DNA from: an uncultured Dysgonomonas sp.
GTDB taxonomy: Bacteria; Bacteroidota; Bacteroidia; Bacteroidales; Dysgonomonadaceae
Direction: 5' to 3'
Assembly (NCBI RefSeq): GCF_900079725.1
Contig: NZ_LT599032.1
Coordinates: 4,646,054-4,710,053 of the forward strand
Length of the DNA stretch: 64,000 bases
The stretch's first letter is position 1; the number at the start of each line of letters is the position of its first letter. A program made the position numbers and the translations under genes. Below, in pieces: positions 17,315 to 26,216 of the stretch. Below the pieces are notes generated by a model. It was not told the DNA's origin and did not search any database. It saw nothing but the letters and a program-made list of their open reading frames with translations.

Positions 17315-18703
17315 TTAATAAAAGAACAGATCCCAGATAGCCGGAACAGGCTCTTTGTCGGAAGTCGTAAATACGATCCGTATAAATGAAGCCTTTTTGT
17401 TGATATCTATATTTACCGGCGAACCTGATATTCCTTTCTCTGTATGGTCGGCAATGGTCTCCCATGTATTTCCGTCCGCAGAACTTTCTACTTTTATGAA
17501 ATAGTCTTTCCAAGGATATTCGAAACGTATCTCCATTGTTTTGATGAAAGTATCAGGGTTGAAATCTGCTTTTACCCATGCGCTTTCATCTGTTTCCGAA
17601 GCTTTCCACAAGGTGCTGAAATCGTTATCCGTCAAATTCTTTACAGCAGTATATCCTTCTTTCTCTGAACTTGCCGATACTGATGCAGGCTGGATATAGG
17701 CAACTTCCTTCTGCGAAAGTTTAGGAAAAGACTGTACGCTATATGGCGTGATATTCTTTATCTGTCCGTTCTGTCCGTCAAACTCAAGCTCATTGATGCA
17801 GATTTGCCGGAGGGCAGTTCCCGTATTGAATGGAAGGCTATGGCGATGATATACGATATAATTCTTTCCTTCGAATGACATGATGGTATGATGCCCCGGG
17901 CCATATACACTGAGGCTGTCCGCTGTTTTCAGAACAGGGCTGTTCTTTGCTTCGGTGAAAGGGCCTAGTGGCGTGTCGCCCACTGCATACCTTACTTCAT
18001 AAGTTTCATCGATGGTTTTCCCTTCCGAGTAGGTGAGATAATATTTCGAATCGTGCTTTATCATTAGCGGTCCTTCGAAATAATGGGAAGGGGTAACCTC
18101 TTTCGGCTCTGTTTTGAACGTATGCATATCATCATTCAGTTCGGCAGCATAGCAATGCCCGTTTATCCAATCCCAGCCCGAACCCCAGTAAAGATAGGCT
18201 TTTCCGTCATCGTCGATGAAGGCTTCGGCATCTATTACATGGTAAAAACGGGTGGTGTCGAACGATAGCATCGGTTGGTCGCCCATCATATTCTCCCACG
18301 GCCCCAGAGGATGTTTAGCCTTGCCACACCATACTTCCGAGCCTACCGATGTGTACATGTAGAACGTATCTCCTTTCTTTACGACCGATGGCGCCCATAC
18401 ATTATTTTCATTCGATGTAGGGGATGTGCACAGTGCCTTGGTAGGCCAGTTTAGCTGATGAAATGTCCAATTCTGAAAATCATCCGATACCCAACACGAA
18501 AGGAATTCTGCTCCCCAAGGGTCAGCCGTAGCATACATATAAAATTTGCCTTCATGTTGAACAATAGAAGGGTCGGCAAAATAGCCGGGAATAACCGGAC
18601 TGCGAAGTTCTGTCGTTTCCCGGGGATCTGTTGATTTACTTCCTCCGCATGCAGTGAGCAAAGCGGTGAACAATAATGACAGGTAAATAAAATTTTTCTT
18701 CAT
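17315..18703 (-). CDS. GH43 glycosidase lipoprotein with C-terminal discoidin-like domain
   Basis: A 462-residue lipoprotein (lipobox LLTAC, Cys19), probably anchored in the outer membrane. The GH43 five-bladed propeller covers about 35-330 with the three catalytic acids in place: Asp44 in PGYFADPSIV (base), Asp158 in YHVIDAEAF (pKa modulator) and Glu210 in HYFEGP (acid). It is predicted to cleave alpha-L-arabinofuranosyl or beta-xylosyl bonds; the locus favours arabinose. Residues about 345-462 look like an F5/8 type C (discoidin, CBM32-like) sugar-binding domain (VSASSEKEGYTAVKNLTDND). It is co-oriented with the GH43 gene upstream (81-base gap). Confidence 0.9.
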   Translation of the reverse strand: MKKNFIYLSLLFTALLTACGGSKSTDPRETTELRSPVIPGYFADPSIVQHEGKFYMYATADPWGAEFLSCWVSDDFQNWTFHQLNWPTKALCTSPTSNENNVWAPSVVKKGDTFYMYTSVGSEVWCGKAKHPLGPWENMMGDQPMLSFDTTRFYHVIDAEAFIDDDGKAYLYWGSGWDWINGHCYAAELNDDMHTFKTEPKEVTPSHYFEGPLMIKHDSKYYLTYSEGKTIDETYEVRYAVGDTPLGPFTEAKNSPVLKTADSLSVYGPGHHTIMSFEGKNYIVYHRHSLPFNTGTALRQICINELEFDGQNGQIKNITPYSVQSFPKLSQKEVAYIQPASVSASSEKEGYTAVKNLTDNDFSTLWKASETDESAWVKADFNPDTFIKTMEIRFEYPWKDYFIKVESSADGNTWETIADHTEKGISGSPVNIDINKKASFIRIVFTTSDKEPVPAIWDLFFY

Positions 18704-18784
18704 GTAATGTTATATTTATCAATATGTATTAATCGGGTAGGGGGGATCGGGATAAACAGCTGTATCCTCAATTATCTTTTTTTC

Positions 18785-19834
18785 TCAAAATTCCATCTTC
18801 AAATCCCAGTGTTTGGCCAGTTCTTCGGCCTCTTTTTGGGTAAGGTGTATCACCGCACCGTGCTTGGGAGAGGAGAAGTTTGTCGATTTCATCACTCCTT
18901 CATTGAAATGCCCCAGATTGGTAAAGTTCTTAAAATCGGATGTTTCGCTGAACCCGAAATTGTGAATATCTATTCCATATACATCGTACATCAGCACCCA
19001 TTTGTCTTCGCCGATACGCTTCCATACATTCGGAGCTTCGCAAGCCTTTGGTTCAGGGTCGTACCATTCGGGGTCGTAAGCATATCCCGAATTTACATTG
19101 TCCGATACGGCCTGTTTTATACCCGGTGTGCCATCGTGGGCAACGTAAAACAGATGATATTTATCGCCTACTCTGGTAATATCGCCATCTATACAGGTAA
19201 TGTCTTTATATTCGAACAATACCTCGGGGCGGGTTTCCATGCCTGTAAATGCATCATTCATATATGTATAATAGAGCTTATTTACATCCGTTCCGAAGCG
19301 CATGGTGAAATACATCATAATCTTGCCTTTCGCCTCGTCATATATCAGTTCGGGAGCCCATGCACAGCCAATATTTTCCAATCCGGCGAATGCTGTATCT
19401 ACCCGCAGATTTGCCCGTGACCAGTTTATCAGGTCTTTCGATTTCATCAGTACGAATCCCCGGTTGTTTCCCCATCCGTATTCTTTGCCGTCGCGTTCCC
19501 ATTCGGTATCGCGGAAGCCTTCTTTTTGAGCAAAGATGTGGAGGTCGGTCATTGCCAGATAAAACCATCCGTCGGGGCCGCGCATAATGTAGGGATCGCG
19601 GATACCTTTTTGCGTGGCAATGGTATCGCCCGCCATGATCGGCTTTCCGTTATTTACATCGGTAAATGAGTATCCGTCTTTGCTCAGAGCCATATACAGG
19701 CCATGAGTAGGGTCTTTGAAGTATATCATCAGATATGCTTTCATATCTTTTTCGGACGGTACTTCTTTTTGTTTTTGAGCTTGTATTGCACCTAGAGGGC
19801 ACAATACAAGCATTATGTAGATTAAAAATCGCAT
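18785..19834 (-). CDS. GH43-family glycosidase
   Basis: A 349-residue exported protein (signal peptide about 1-20, PLGAIQAQ) consisting of a single beta-propeller. GH43 features seen are Asp80 in KGIRDPYIMRGPDGWFYL, the WAPE segment (Trp159-Glu162) and an acidic CIDGDITRVGDKYHLFY blade. It is of the shorter GH43 type seen in Bacteroidetes arabinose loci. The exact subfamily and bond (alpha-L-Araf or beta-D-Xyl) cannot be settled by eye. The start is two bases from the GH31 stop, so translation is closely coupled. It probably acts in the periplasm on oligosaccharides. Confidence 0.85.
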   Translation of the reverse strand: MRFLIYIMLVLCPLGAIQAQKQKEVPSEKDMKAYLMIYFKDPTHGLYMALSKDGYSFTDVNNGKPIMAGDTIATQKGIRDPYIMRGPDGWFYLAMTDLHIFAQKEGFRDTEWERDGKEYGWGNNRGFVLMKSKDLINWSRANLRVDTAFAGLENIGCAWAPELIYDEAKGKIMMYFTMRFGTDVNKLYYTYMNDAFTGMETRPEVLFEYKDITCIDGDITRVGDKYHLFYVAHDGTPGIKQAVSDNVNSGYAYDPEWYDPEPKACEAPNVWKRIGEDKWVLMYDVYGIDIHNFGFSETSDFKNFTNLGHFNEGVMKSTNFSSPKHGAVIHLTQKEAEELAKHWDLKMEF

Positions 19835-19836
19835 GT

Positions 19837-22251
19837 TCAGAGTTTTATTGAAACTTCTTTTCCTTTATAGTTAACTACTTTATCTATCTTCAGGGAGTTT
19901 TCAACTCCAATCCCTTTCAGTTGGTCGACAAGTACAATCTGGAATTTGCGATTCTTCAGCATACCGGGAAATTCTCCGTTCCTGTTTTCGATGCTAAGAG
20001 TTCGGTTCTGGTCATTCCATTTGAATTTGATGGTAGAGTAGATTCCTTTTTCGTAGTTATAATTGTCATTTTCGTCTTCGTACAGAACGAACTCTCCGTC
20101 TGCCCCTGTATAAATCCTTATTTCGAGATTATCCCATTTCTTTTCGGTGGCATATTGTACTTTCGGCCCCCAAGGAATAATCGATCCGGCTTTTATATAC
20201 AAAGGTATTATATCTATTGGTACTTCTTTATTGATTGTTTGCCCTCCGTTTAATTTTTCGCCTGTCCAGAAATCGAACCAGTCCGCACCCTGAGGTAAAT
20301 AGACAGCCTGCGTCTTTATTTTGCTGAAATTCTCAACAGGATTCTTCCATTTATCTTTTTCTTCTGCCGAAACATACATCGGGTCGGTAACAGGCGTAAC
20401 GAGGAACGATTTCCCGAACATATACTGATTGCTGATGTCATGCACTTTCTGGTCTTCATTGAAGTCCATAAACAAGGCGCGCAGGAACGAACCCGAATTG
20501 CTGGTTACATCCCAGGCCGTAGAATACAAGTAAGGAATCAAGCTATAGCGCAGGTTGATATACTTTTCTTCCGAGTCATATACCCAGTCACCTTTTTTTC
20601 CAAAGTTGTAAATCTCTTTTTTGACACCGCTACCGTGCGAACGTTGCATCGGCGTGAATGTACCATACTGAAACCAGCGTGTATATAGTTCGTGATACGC
20701 TTTGTTGCTTACTTCCCCGTCGTATTCCCAAATGAAGAAACCGCCTATGTCGGTATTCCAATACGGGATGCCGCTAAGAGAGAAATTGAGTCCTGTAGGT
20801 ATTTGTCTTTTCAGAACGTCCCATTTTGCTACAACATCTCCCGACCATGTGTTAGCCGCATATCGTTGCTGTCCGGCGAAAGCGCATCGAGTGAGCAAAT
20901 AGACACGTTTGTCTGATGTGGTAGCCCTCTGATGTTCGTACACGCCTTTGTTTGATTCTAACGGGAATGCATTGCGCACGCTGCGGAAAGTGCCGAGATG
21001 GGTAGGCACATCGAAGTCTGATTCTTTAACATCCAGATGGTCGGGTTCGGTAGAGTCGAGCCACCATGCATCTATACCCTTCGAAAACAGTCCTTTATTC
21101 ATGTAATCCCAATAGATGTCGCGCGCTTCAGGATTATAAGCGTCATATACTCTTACACCGGAAGGCTTGTTAGGATCGGGCGGCCATACATCTTCACTGG
21201 AAGCAGGCCATGTTTTGAAATTGAACAACATGTTTTTTTCCTTCATCACCTTGAATGGCTTCGTATCGGGGCCGAATGAAGCCCAAACGGAAATCATGAT
21301 ATGCGCGTTTTGTTTGTGAACATGGTCGATCATGCCTTGCGGGTCGGGAAATTCGGGATTGTCAAAGTTCATAGAATTCCAATTTGTATTCGGCCCCCAG
21401 TATTGCCAGTCCTGTATAATGCCATCGAGTGGAATACCCAGTTGCCTGTATTTGTCTACCACTTCCATCGTCTCTGTTTGGCTCTTATATCTTTCTCTCG
21501 ATTGCCAGAATCCGAATGTCCACAACGGATACATCGGAGCCTGACCTGTGAGGTCGCGCATTTGGGCGATTACTCCGTCCCCGCTTTTGCCGTACATGAA
21601 ATAATAGTCGGAACATTCGCCTACTTCCGAGTCGAAAGACATCTCCTGCGGATTGTCATTGAATGTAGTGGGAGAGTAGTTGTCCCAGAATATACCATAT
21701 CCCTTCACCGATTGAACGAAAGGAATACTTGCATATAAGGCGCGTTGACGCATAAATATTTTCTCTCCGCGCTGGTTCAGTTTATCGGTTTGTTGCTGGC
21801 CCAGTCCGTAAATGGCTTCTCCCTTATCGAGCAGAAAGGCCTGACGTACACTGAAAGTTTTATTTCCGGCATCATTGAAGTTGGAGAATTGTGTGCCATA
21901 GTCTTTTTCTGTAAAGAGAGGGTTTCCGCTTTTGTCGGAGTAAGCTACTTTTCCTGTATTCAGGTTGATGCTAACTTGCATCAAATCACTGTTTAAGGAT
22001 ACTGTATTTCCATTTTGGCTGATATCTAAAGCGGTCGTTTGCGGTGTTTTTATCACCGAAAGGCTTTCCTTTTTGAAGTTTTTGCTTTCCGGCGATTTTA
22101 TCACGCGTACGATTCCCGGACTGTAGAATTGTATTTCTACATCCATCGACTGTACATTTGTTTTTATTCCCTTGTCAGTCTTTTGGTATGTTTGAGCAAA
22201 TAATTGCCCGGCTATAATGGATAGAATAAGTAATATACAATTTTTTTTCAT
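19837..22251 (-). CDS. GH31 alpha-glycosidase, probably alpha-xylosidase
   Basis: An 804-residue exported enzyme (signal peptide about 1-19, GQLFAQ). It has an N-terminal beta sandwich, then the GH31 (beta/alpha)8 barrel from about 235 (APMYPLWTFGFWQSRERY). The nucleophile is Asp399 in DAWWLDSTEPDH and the acid/base Asp472 in NTWSGDV, followed by C-terminal beta domains. The WWLDSTEP motif and the DGIIQDWQYWG strand resemble alpha-xylosidases and related bacterial GH31 enzymes more than starch-active glucosidases. In an arabinose PUL, removal of alpha-Xyl from branched side chains is plausible; alpha-glucosidase activity remains possible. Confidence 0.9.
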   Translation of the reverse strand: MKKNCILLILSIIAGQLFAQTYQKTDKGIKTNVQSMDVEIQFYSPGIVRVIKSPESKNFKKESLSVIKTPQTTALDISQNGNTVSLNSDLMQVSINLNTGKVAYSDKSGNPLFTEKDYGTQFSNFNDAGNKTFSVRQAFLLDKGEAIYGLGQQQTDKLNQRGEKIFMRQRALYASIPFVQSVKGYGIFWDNYSPTTFNDNPQEMSFDSEVGECSDYYFMYGKSGDGVIAQMRDLTGQAPMYPLWTFGFWQSRERYKSQTETMEVVDKYRQLGIPLDGIIQDWQYWGPNTNWNSMNFDNPEFPDPQGMIDHVHKQNAHIMISVWASFGPDTKPFKVMKEKNMLFNFKTWPASSEDVWPPDPNKPSGVRVYDAYNPEARDIYWDYMNKGLFSKGIDAWWLDSTEPDHLDVKESDFDVPTHLGTFRSVRNAFPLESNKGVYEHQRATTSDKRVYLLTRCAFAGQQRYAANTWSGDVVAKWDVLKRQIPTGLNFSLSGIPYWNTDIGGFFIWEYDGEVSNKAYHELYTRWFQYGTFTPMQRSHGSGVKKEIYNFGKKGDWVYDSEEKYINLRYSLIPYLYSTAWDVTSNSGSFLRALFMDFNEDQKVHDISNQYMFGKSFLVTPVTDPMYVSAEEKDKWKNPVENFSKIKTQAVYLPQGADWFDFWTGEKLNGGQTINKEVPIDIIPLYIKAGSIIPWGPKVQYATEKKWDNLEIRIYTGADGEFVLYEDENDNYNYEKGIYSTIKFKWNDQNRTLSIENRNGEFPGMLKNRKFQIVLVDQLKGIGVENSLKIDKVVNYKGKEVSIKL

Positions 22252-22288
22252 TTTAAACAGATTTTTTTTCGGTTTAAATTGTAGATAT

Positions 22289-22849
22289 TCATTTATTTAG
22301 CGTTATGCGATAAACACACTTTTCATTTCCGCGTTGTATCGAAGAGATGACAGTTGCCTTTACCGGACTTTCGTTCACTTTCGAAAACATCATTTCTGCA
22401 AAACCTTCGGAACAAAAGCATAATGCAGGATATTTAATGCCTTCACTTTTATTGATCAGAGGGCATACACAGGCTGATTTATTTTCATCGGCCAGTATAA
22501 CTTTTCCGTTGTCTTCGTAACTAAATATCCAACCCCATTCTTTTTCTATGAATCGAATGAAATCATTCATTTTTCCGATATAAGGGGCCAGCGATGTATC
22601 CATGTTCAAATTTTGATAATGGGCCAAAGATGCTGATTTTACTAATTTTCGGATCTCTGTTTCAGGCAGACTGTCGTCCAGATTAGTTAGTATTTCCGAT
22701 ATCCATTTTTGGAACATGGCAGTACTCCGGTCATCATCGAGCGCTTCAGTATTGTTGGTGCTGTTAACACCGGATATTGTATTGAATCCGCATATACATG
22801 CGCTACTCAAACATGCCTTTTTTATAAAATTTCGTCTGGATAAAGTCAT
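22289..22849 (-). CDS. Tat-signal protein with paired C-x-C motifs, unknown function
   Basis: A 186-residue protein starting MTLSRRNFIKKACLSSACIC, a twin-arginine signal (Arg5-Arg6), which implies folded export, often with a cofactor. After a helical region (about 40-110) come Cys127-x-Cys129 (ACVCPL) and Cys144-x-Cys146 (ALCFCSEGF) with a lone Cys178. The arrangement suggests a metal or redox centre and recalls the C-terminal part of V4R- or ATC-hydrolase-like small domains, but I recognise no definite family. It lies 7 bases downstream of the GH51 gene and 37 upstream of GH31, so it is a true member of the PUL. A non-glycosidase here is unexpected. Confidence 0.75.
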   Translation of the reverse strand: MTLSRRNFIKKACLSSACICGFNTISGVNSTNNTEALDDDRSTAMFQKWISEILTNLDDSLPETEIRKLVKSASLAHYQNLNMDTSLAPYIGKMNDFIRFIEKEWGWIFSYEDNGKVILADENKSACVCPLINKSEGIKYPALCFCSEGFAEMMFSKVNESPVKATVISSIQRGNEKCVYRITLNK

Positions 22850-22856
22850 GCTTGTA

Positions 22857-24398
22857 CTACTTTATTTCGAGGACAACGATCGATTTGGCAGGTAGTTTTA
22901 TATTCAGCTTGCCATTTTCTATTTTAGCACCTGTGAAGGTTTGAGGTTTTACTAAGTCAGGATTTTCGAAAGTATTGTGATCGTCAATGTTTTTCGAAGT
23001 CAGAATTCTTCCTTTTACACTGTTTATCTTCGTGTTGGAGAAATCTATATTTACGTTCTGCTCAGCATTCAGGTCTATATTTGCCAGCGTAATATGCGTC
23101 AATCCGTCTTTCTGAGAAGCTGAAGCATTTACCAAGGCTACATTGCGGCCTCTTATCTCTTTCGTTTCCGAGATAATATCCATCGGCAGATAAGTGGCAT
23201 CCTGATGCACACGATACATATCGAAGACATGGTAGGTCGGTGTCAGTGTCATCTTATCGTCTTTGGTCAATATCATAGATTGAAGTACATTGACCACCTG
23301 TGCTATATTGGCCATCTGAATGCGGTCGCCGTACTTGTTGAAGACGTTCAATGACAGGGCGGCAACAAATGCATCGCGCATGGTATTTTGTTGGTACAGG
23401 AATCCCGGATTAGTCTCCGGCTCCACATCCCACCATGTACCCCATTCGTCTACCATAAGGCCTACTTTCTTGTCCTTGTCGTATTTATCCATAATGGTCA
23501 TATGCTTTTGAATCACTTCTTCTATTTCAAGGCATTTTCCCATTGTCCAATAATAATCGTCCGGCGTGAATTTCGTTGCTGAACCTTTGCTGCCACTCCA
23601 TCCTGTAACGGTGTAGTAATGAAGCGAAAGTCCGTGCATTTTCTTTCCGGCTTTTTTCATCAGCACGTCTGTCCAGTTGTAGTCGTAATCGCTTGCTCCA
23701 CTGGCTATTTTGAAGAGTTTGTTTTCGTCAAAATTACGGCAGTAAACGGCATAACGACGATAGAGGTCTGCATAATAGTCGGGCAGCATGTCGCCTCCGC
23801 AACCCCAGCTTTCATTACCCACTCCCAGATATTTCACTTTCCATGCCTTGTCGCGTCCATTCTTGCGGCGTAGGTTTGCCATCGGGCTATCTCCGTCCGA
23901 GGTCATGTATTCTACCCATTTTGCAAGTTCTTCTACGGTGCCGCTTCCTACATTTCCACTGATATACGGTTCGCATTCGAGTAATTCACACAGATTGAGA
24001 AATTCGTGTGTTCCAAAGCTGTTGTCTTCTACCACTCCGCCCCAGTTGTTATTAACCATCTTCGGACGGTTCTCTTTTGGGCCTATGCCATCCATCCAGT
24101 GATATTCATCGGCAAAGCATCCGCCCGGCCAACGCAGGTTTGGTATCTGGAGATTTTTCAGTGCATTGAGTACATCGGTACGATAACCCTTTGTGTTGGG
24201 TATTTTTGAATCTTCTCCCACCCATAAGCCGCCATAGATGCATGTGCCGAGATGTTCGGCAAAATGTCCGTATATGTGCTTACTGATAGTTTGCTTACCT
24301 CTTTCGGGATAAATGCGGATAGATACATCCTTTTGCTGCGAGAAAGCTGAAAAGGAGCTAACTAAAACTAAAGCAGTAAGTAAAAGTCTTTTTTTCAT
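22857..24398 (-). CDS. GH51 alpha-L-arabinofuranosidase
   Basis: A 513-residue exported enzyme (signal peptide about 1-20, SSFSAFSQ) of the classical GH51 length. The (beta/alpha)8 barrel contains [14 protein letters not shown] near the N-terminus, [14 protein letters not shown] (about 88-101), acid/base Glu196 in [11 protein letters not shown] and nucleophile Glu318 in MVDEWGTWW; a C-terminal beta sandwich follows. It releases terminal alpha-1,2/1,3/1,5-linked L-arabinofuranose from arabinan, arabinoxylan or similar oligosaccharides. It is the first enzyme gene after susD in the operon. It is a second GH51 beside the fused one at 14574, with no close similarity outside the catalytic motifs. 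Confidence 0.95.
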   Translation of the reverse strand: MKKRLLLTALVLVSSFSAFSQQKDVSIRIYPERGKQTISKHIYGHFAEHLGTCIYGGLWVGEDSKIPNTKGYRTDVLNALKNLQIPNLRWPGGCFADEYHWMDGIGPKENRPKMVNNNWGGVVEDNSFGTHEFLNLCELLECEPYISGNVGSGTVEELAKWVEYMTSDGDSPMANLRRKNGRDKAWKVKYLGVGNESWGCGGDMLPDYYADLYRRYAVYCRNFDENKLFKIASGASDYDYNWTDVLMKKAGKKMHGLSLHYYTVTGWSGSKGSATKFTPDDYYWTMGKCLEIEEVIQKHMTIMDKYDKDKKVGLMVDEWGTWWDVEPETNPGFLYQQNTMRDAFVAALSLNVFNKYGDRIQMANIAQVVNVLQSMILTKDDKMTLTPTYHVFDMYRVHQDATYLPMDIISETKEIRGRNVALVNASASQKDGLTHITLANIDLNAEQNVNIDFSNTKINSVKGRILTSKNIDDHNTFENPDLVKPQTFTGAKIENGKLNIKLPAKSIVVLEIK

Positions 24399-24515
24399 TG
24401 ATTTTATGGTTATAGATTTAATAATTCTAAGGTAGGCATTATTTTACACCTCTTACGACCAGAGATTAGTCATAATGGATGAATAATCGGTCAAATACGT
24501 TCTTGTTTCGGAATT

Positions 24516-24549
24516 ATTACCGGCAGCATATTTTGATACTACCGGTAAT
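24516..24549 (-). promoter_or_regulatory. Stem-loop after susD
   Basis: ATTACCGG (24516-24523) pairs with CCGGTAAT (24542-24549), 11 bases past the susD stop. No T-run follows on the minus strand, so it is more likely an mRNA-stabilising or processing hairpin that favours SusC/SusD over the enzymes than a full terminator. Confidence 0.5.
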
Positions 24550-24559
24550 GAATTTTATT

Positions 24560-26197
24560 TTAATATCCCGGATTCTGTTTTAAATTACTGTTGGTGAGTA
24601 ATATAGAATTTGGTATCGGGTACAAGTCCCGATTCTTATTATTTGTTGCATCGTGCGAAAACCATGATTTGGTAGAGAAGACCCCGAATCTGATCATATC
24701 CTGACGACGGCGACCTTCCTGTGCAAACTCCCATCCTAATTCGTCGAGGAAACGGCCATATTGGATATCGCTTCCTCCTTCGCTGGTAGTGCTGTACACA
24801 TCGCGGCGACCATAGTCATAAACGCTTCCCAGTTTCAGTTCTGCATCGGTAACAGTCGCTTTTGCCGGATCGGTATTCCTGAATGCTCTTTCTCTTACTT
24901 GCGTTACAAGTGCGCCTGCTCCCGACTGATTTGATCTCATCAGAGCTTCTGCTTTCATCATCAGTATATCTGCATACCGGAACTGAGGCCAATCATTGCT
25001 TAAGCGGTTGGTAGACCCCTCTGCATACTCAAATTTTCCCCATCTGTATCCATCGGCCATATCCGAGTTGTCGATCGAAGGAACCGATTTTATATAAACA
25101 AGTTGCCCTTTGCCATCACTACGTTCCAGTGGTTCGGTACCTGCCAGTGATGTATATTGAGGACCTGAAATGTAATTTTCAGTCAACCGTATATCATCAG
25201 GATCGAAAGAATCTATAAATTGAGGAGCCGCACAAACACCACCCCAAGGTCTGGCTGTGAAACCGTAAGTGGTTTGATTTTCAGGAGCTAACGTATACAG
25301 GTGGAAGTCGAAAGCATTCCAGTCTGTCACATAAATTTCATCGAAAGGAAGTCCGAATATGATCTCTTTGGAGTTCTCATTTTTTGTTACAAAGATATTT
25401 TTCTGCTCGCTTTCCAAGGCATATTCTTTTGATTTATTTGCATACTCAATCACCTTATCACATGCATCGATACAGTTTTGCCATTCGGCTGTACCGCTCC
25501 ATACCTCTGCATTCAGATACATTTTTGCCAATATGGTATAACCTACCCACTTATTCATACGTCCGTAAAGAGCCCCTCTGGGTGTTTCGGAAAGCAGGTC
25601 GACATTGTCAGTCAATTCATCTATAATGAAATTATATACCTGCAACCGTGTTGATTGCTGAGGAAGCGATACATCTTTATAGTCGGTAACGATAGGAATA
25701 TTTCCAAACAAATCGACCAGAATGTAGTAGTATGAAGCACGTAAGACTTTGAGTTCGGCAATAAGAGCATCTTTTGTTTCTCCCGATACTGCGATTGCTC
25801 CATCATCGATCTGAGACAACAGGCGGTTACAGGTATTGATACCCGTATATGTACGCGCCCATCCTTGATAGGGGCCATCGTCTTCGGATGTCCAGGTATG
25901 CTGGTGCCATCTTTTATAAATGTATCCGTCGACCCAACCTATACCGTCACGTCCCGGTAAAACATCCTGATCGGCACTAAGTTCCTGTGAACGGACAACG
26001 CCATTCCAAAGCAGCATCGTTTCGCGCCACGACACATAAGCAGCATTGACCAGATAACCTATTTCTTCTTCTGTGGTAGGTTTATACCTGTCGGATGGGA
26101 TCGAGCCGTAGCTATCATCCTTCAGGTCGGTACAAGAAGTGATATTAAGCAATATAAAAATGGCACAAAGTCCGAATGATAATATTTTTGTTTTCAT
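24560..26197 (-). CDS. SusD-family glycan-binding lipoprotein (arabinose PUL)
   Basis: A 545-residue outer-membrane lipoprotein (lipobox NITSC, Cys22) that caps its SusC partner and captures oligosaccharides. The typical SusD/RagB features are present: an early helical TPR-like region (YLVNAAYVSWRETMLLWNG, Y-x-G-I-N-x-C-N at about 115) and a C-terminal section with RYADILMMKAEALMRSNQSG and a final RRQDMIRFG...PNSILLTNSNLKQNPGY, close to the common ending N-P-G-Y. It is 19 bases downstream of susC. The bound glycan is inferred to be arabinose-containing from the neighbouring enzymes. Confidence 0.95.
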   Translation of the reverse strand: MKTKILSFGLCAIFILLNITSCTDLKDDSYGSIPSDRYKPTTEEEIGYLVNAAYVSWRETMLLWNGVVRSQELSADQDVLPGRDGIGWVDGYIYKRWHQHTWTSEDDGPYQGWARTYTGINTCNRLLSQIDDGAIAVSGETKDALIAELKVLRASYYYILVDLFGNIPIVTDYKDVSLPQQSTRLQVYNFIIDELTDNVDLLSETPRGALYGRMNKWVGYTILAKMYLNAEVWSGTAEWQNCIDACDKVIEYANKSKEYALESEQKNIFVTKNENSKEIIFGLPFDEIYVTDWNAFDFHLYTLAPENQTTYGFTARPWGGVCAAPQFIDSFDPDDIRLTENYISGPQYTSLAGTEPLERSDGKGQLVYIKSVPSIDNSDMADGYRWGKFEYAEGSTNRLSNDWPQFRYADILMMKAEALMRSNQSGAGALVTQVRERAFRNTDPAKATVTDAELKLGSVYDYGRRDVYSTTSEGGSDIQYGRFLDELGWEFAQEGRRRQDMIRFGVFSTKSWFSHDATNNKNRDLYPIPNSILLTNSNLKQNPGY

Positions 26198-26216
26198 CTT
26201 ATATTCAATTTATTAA

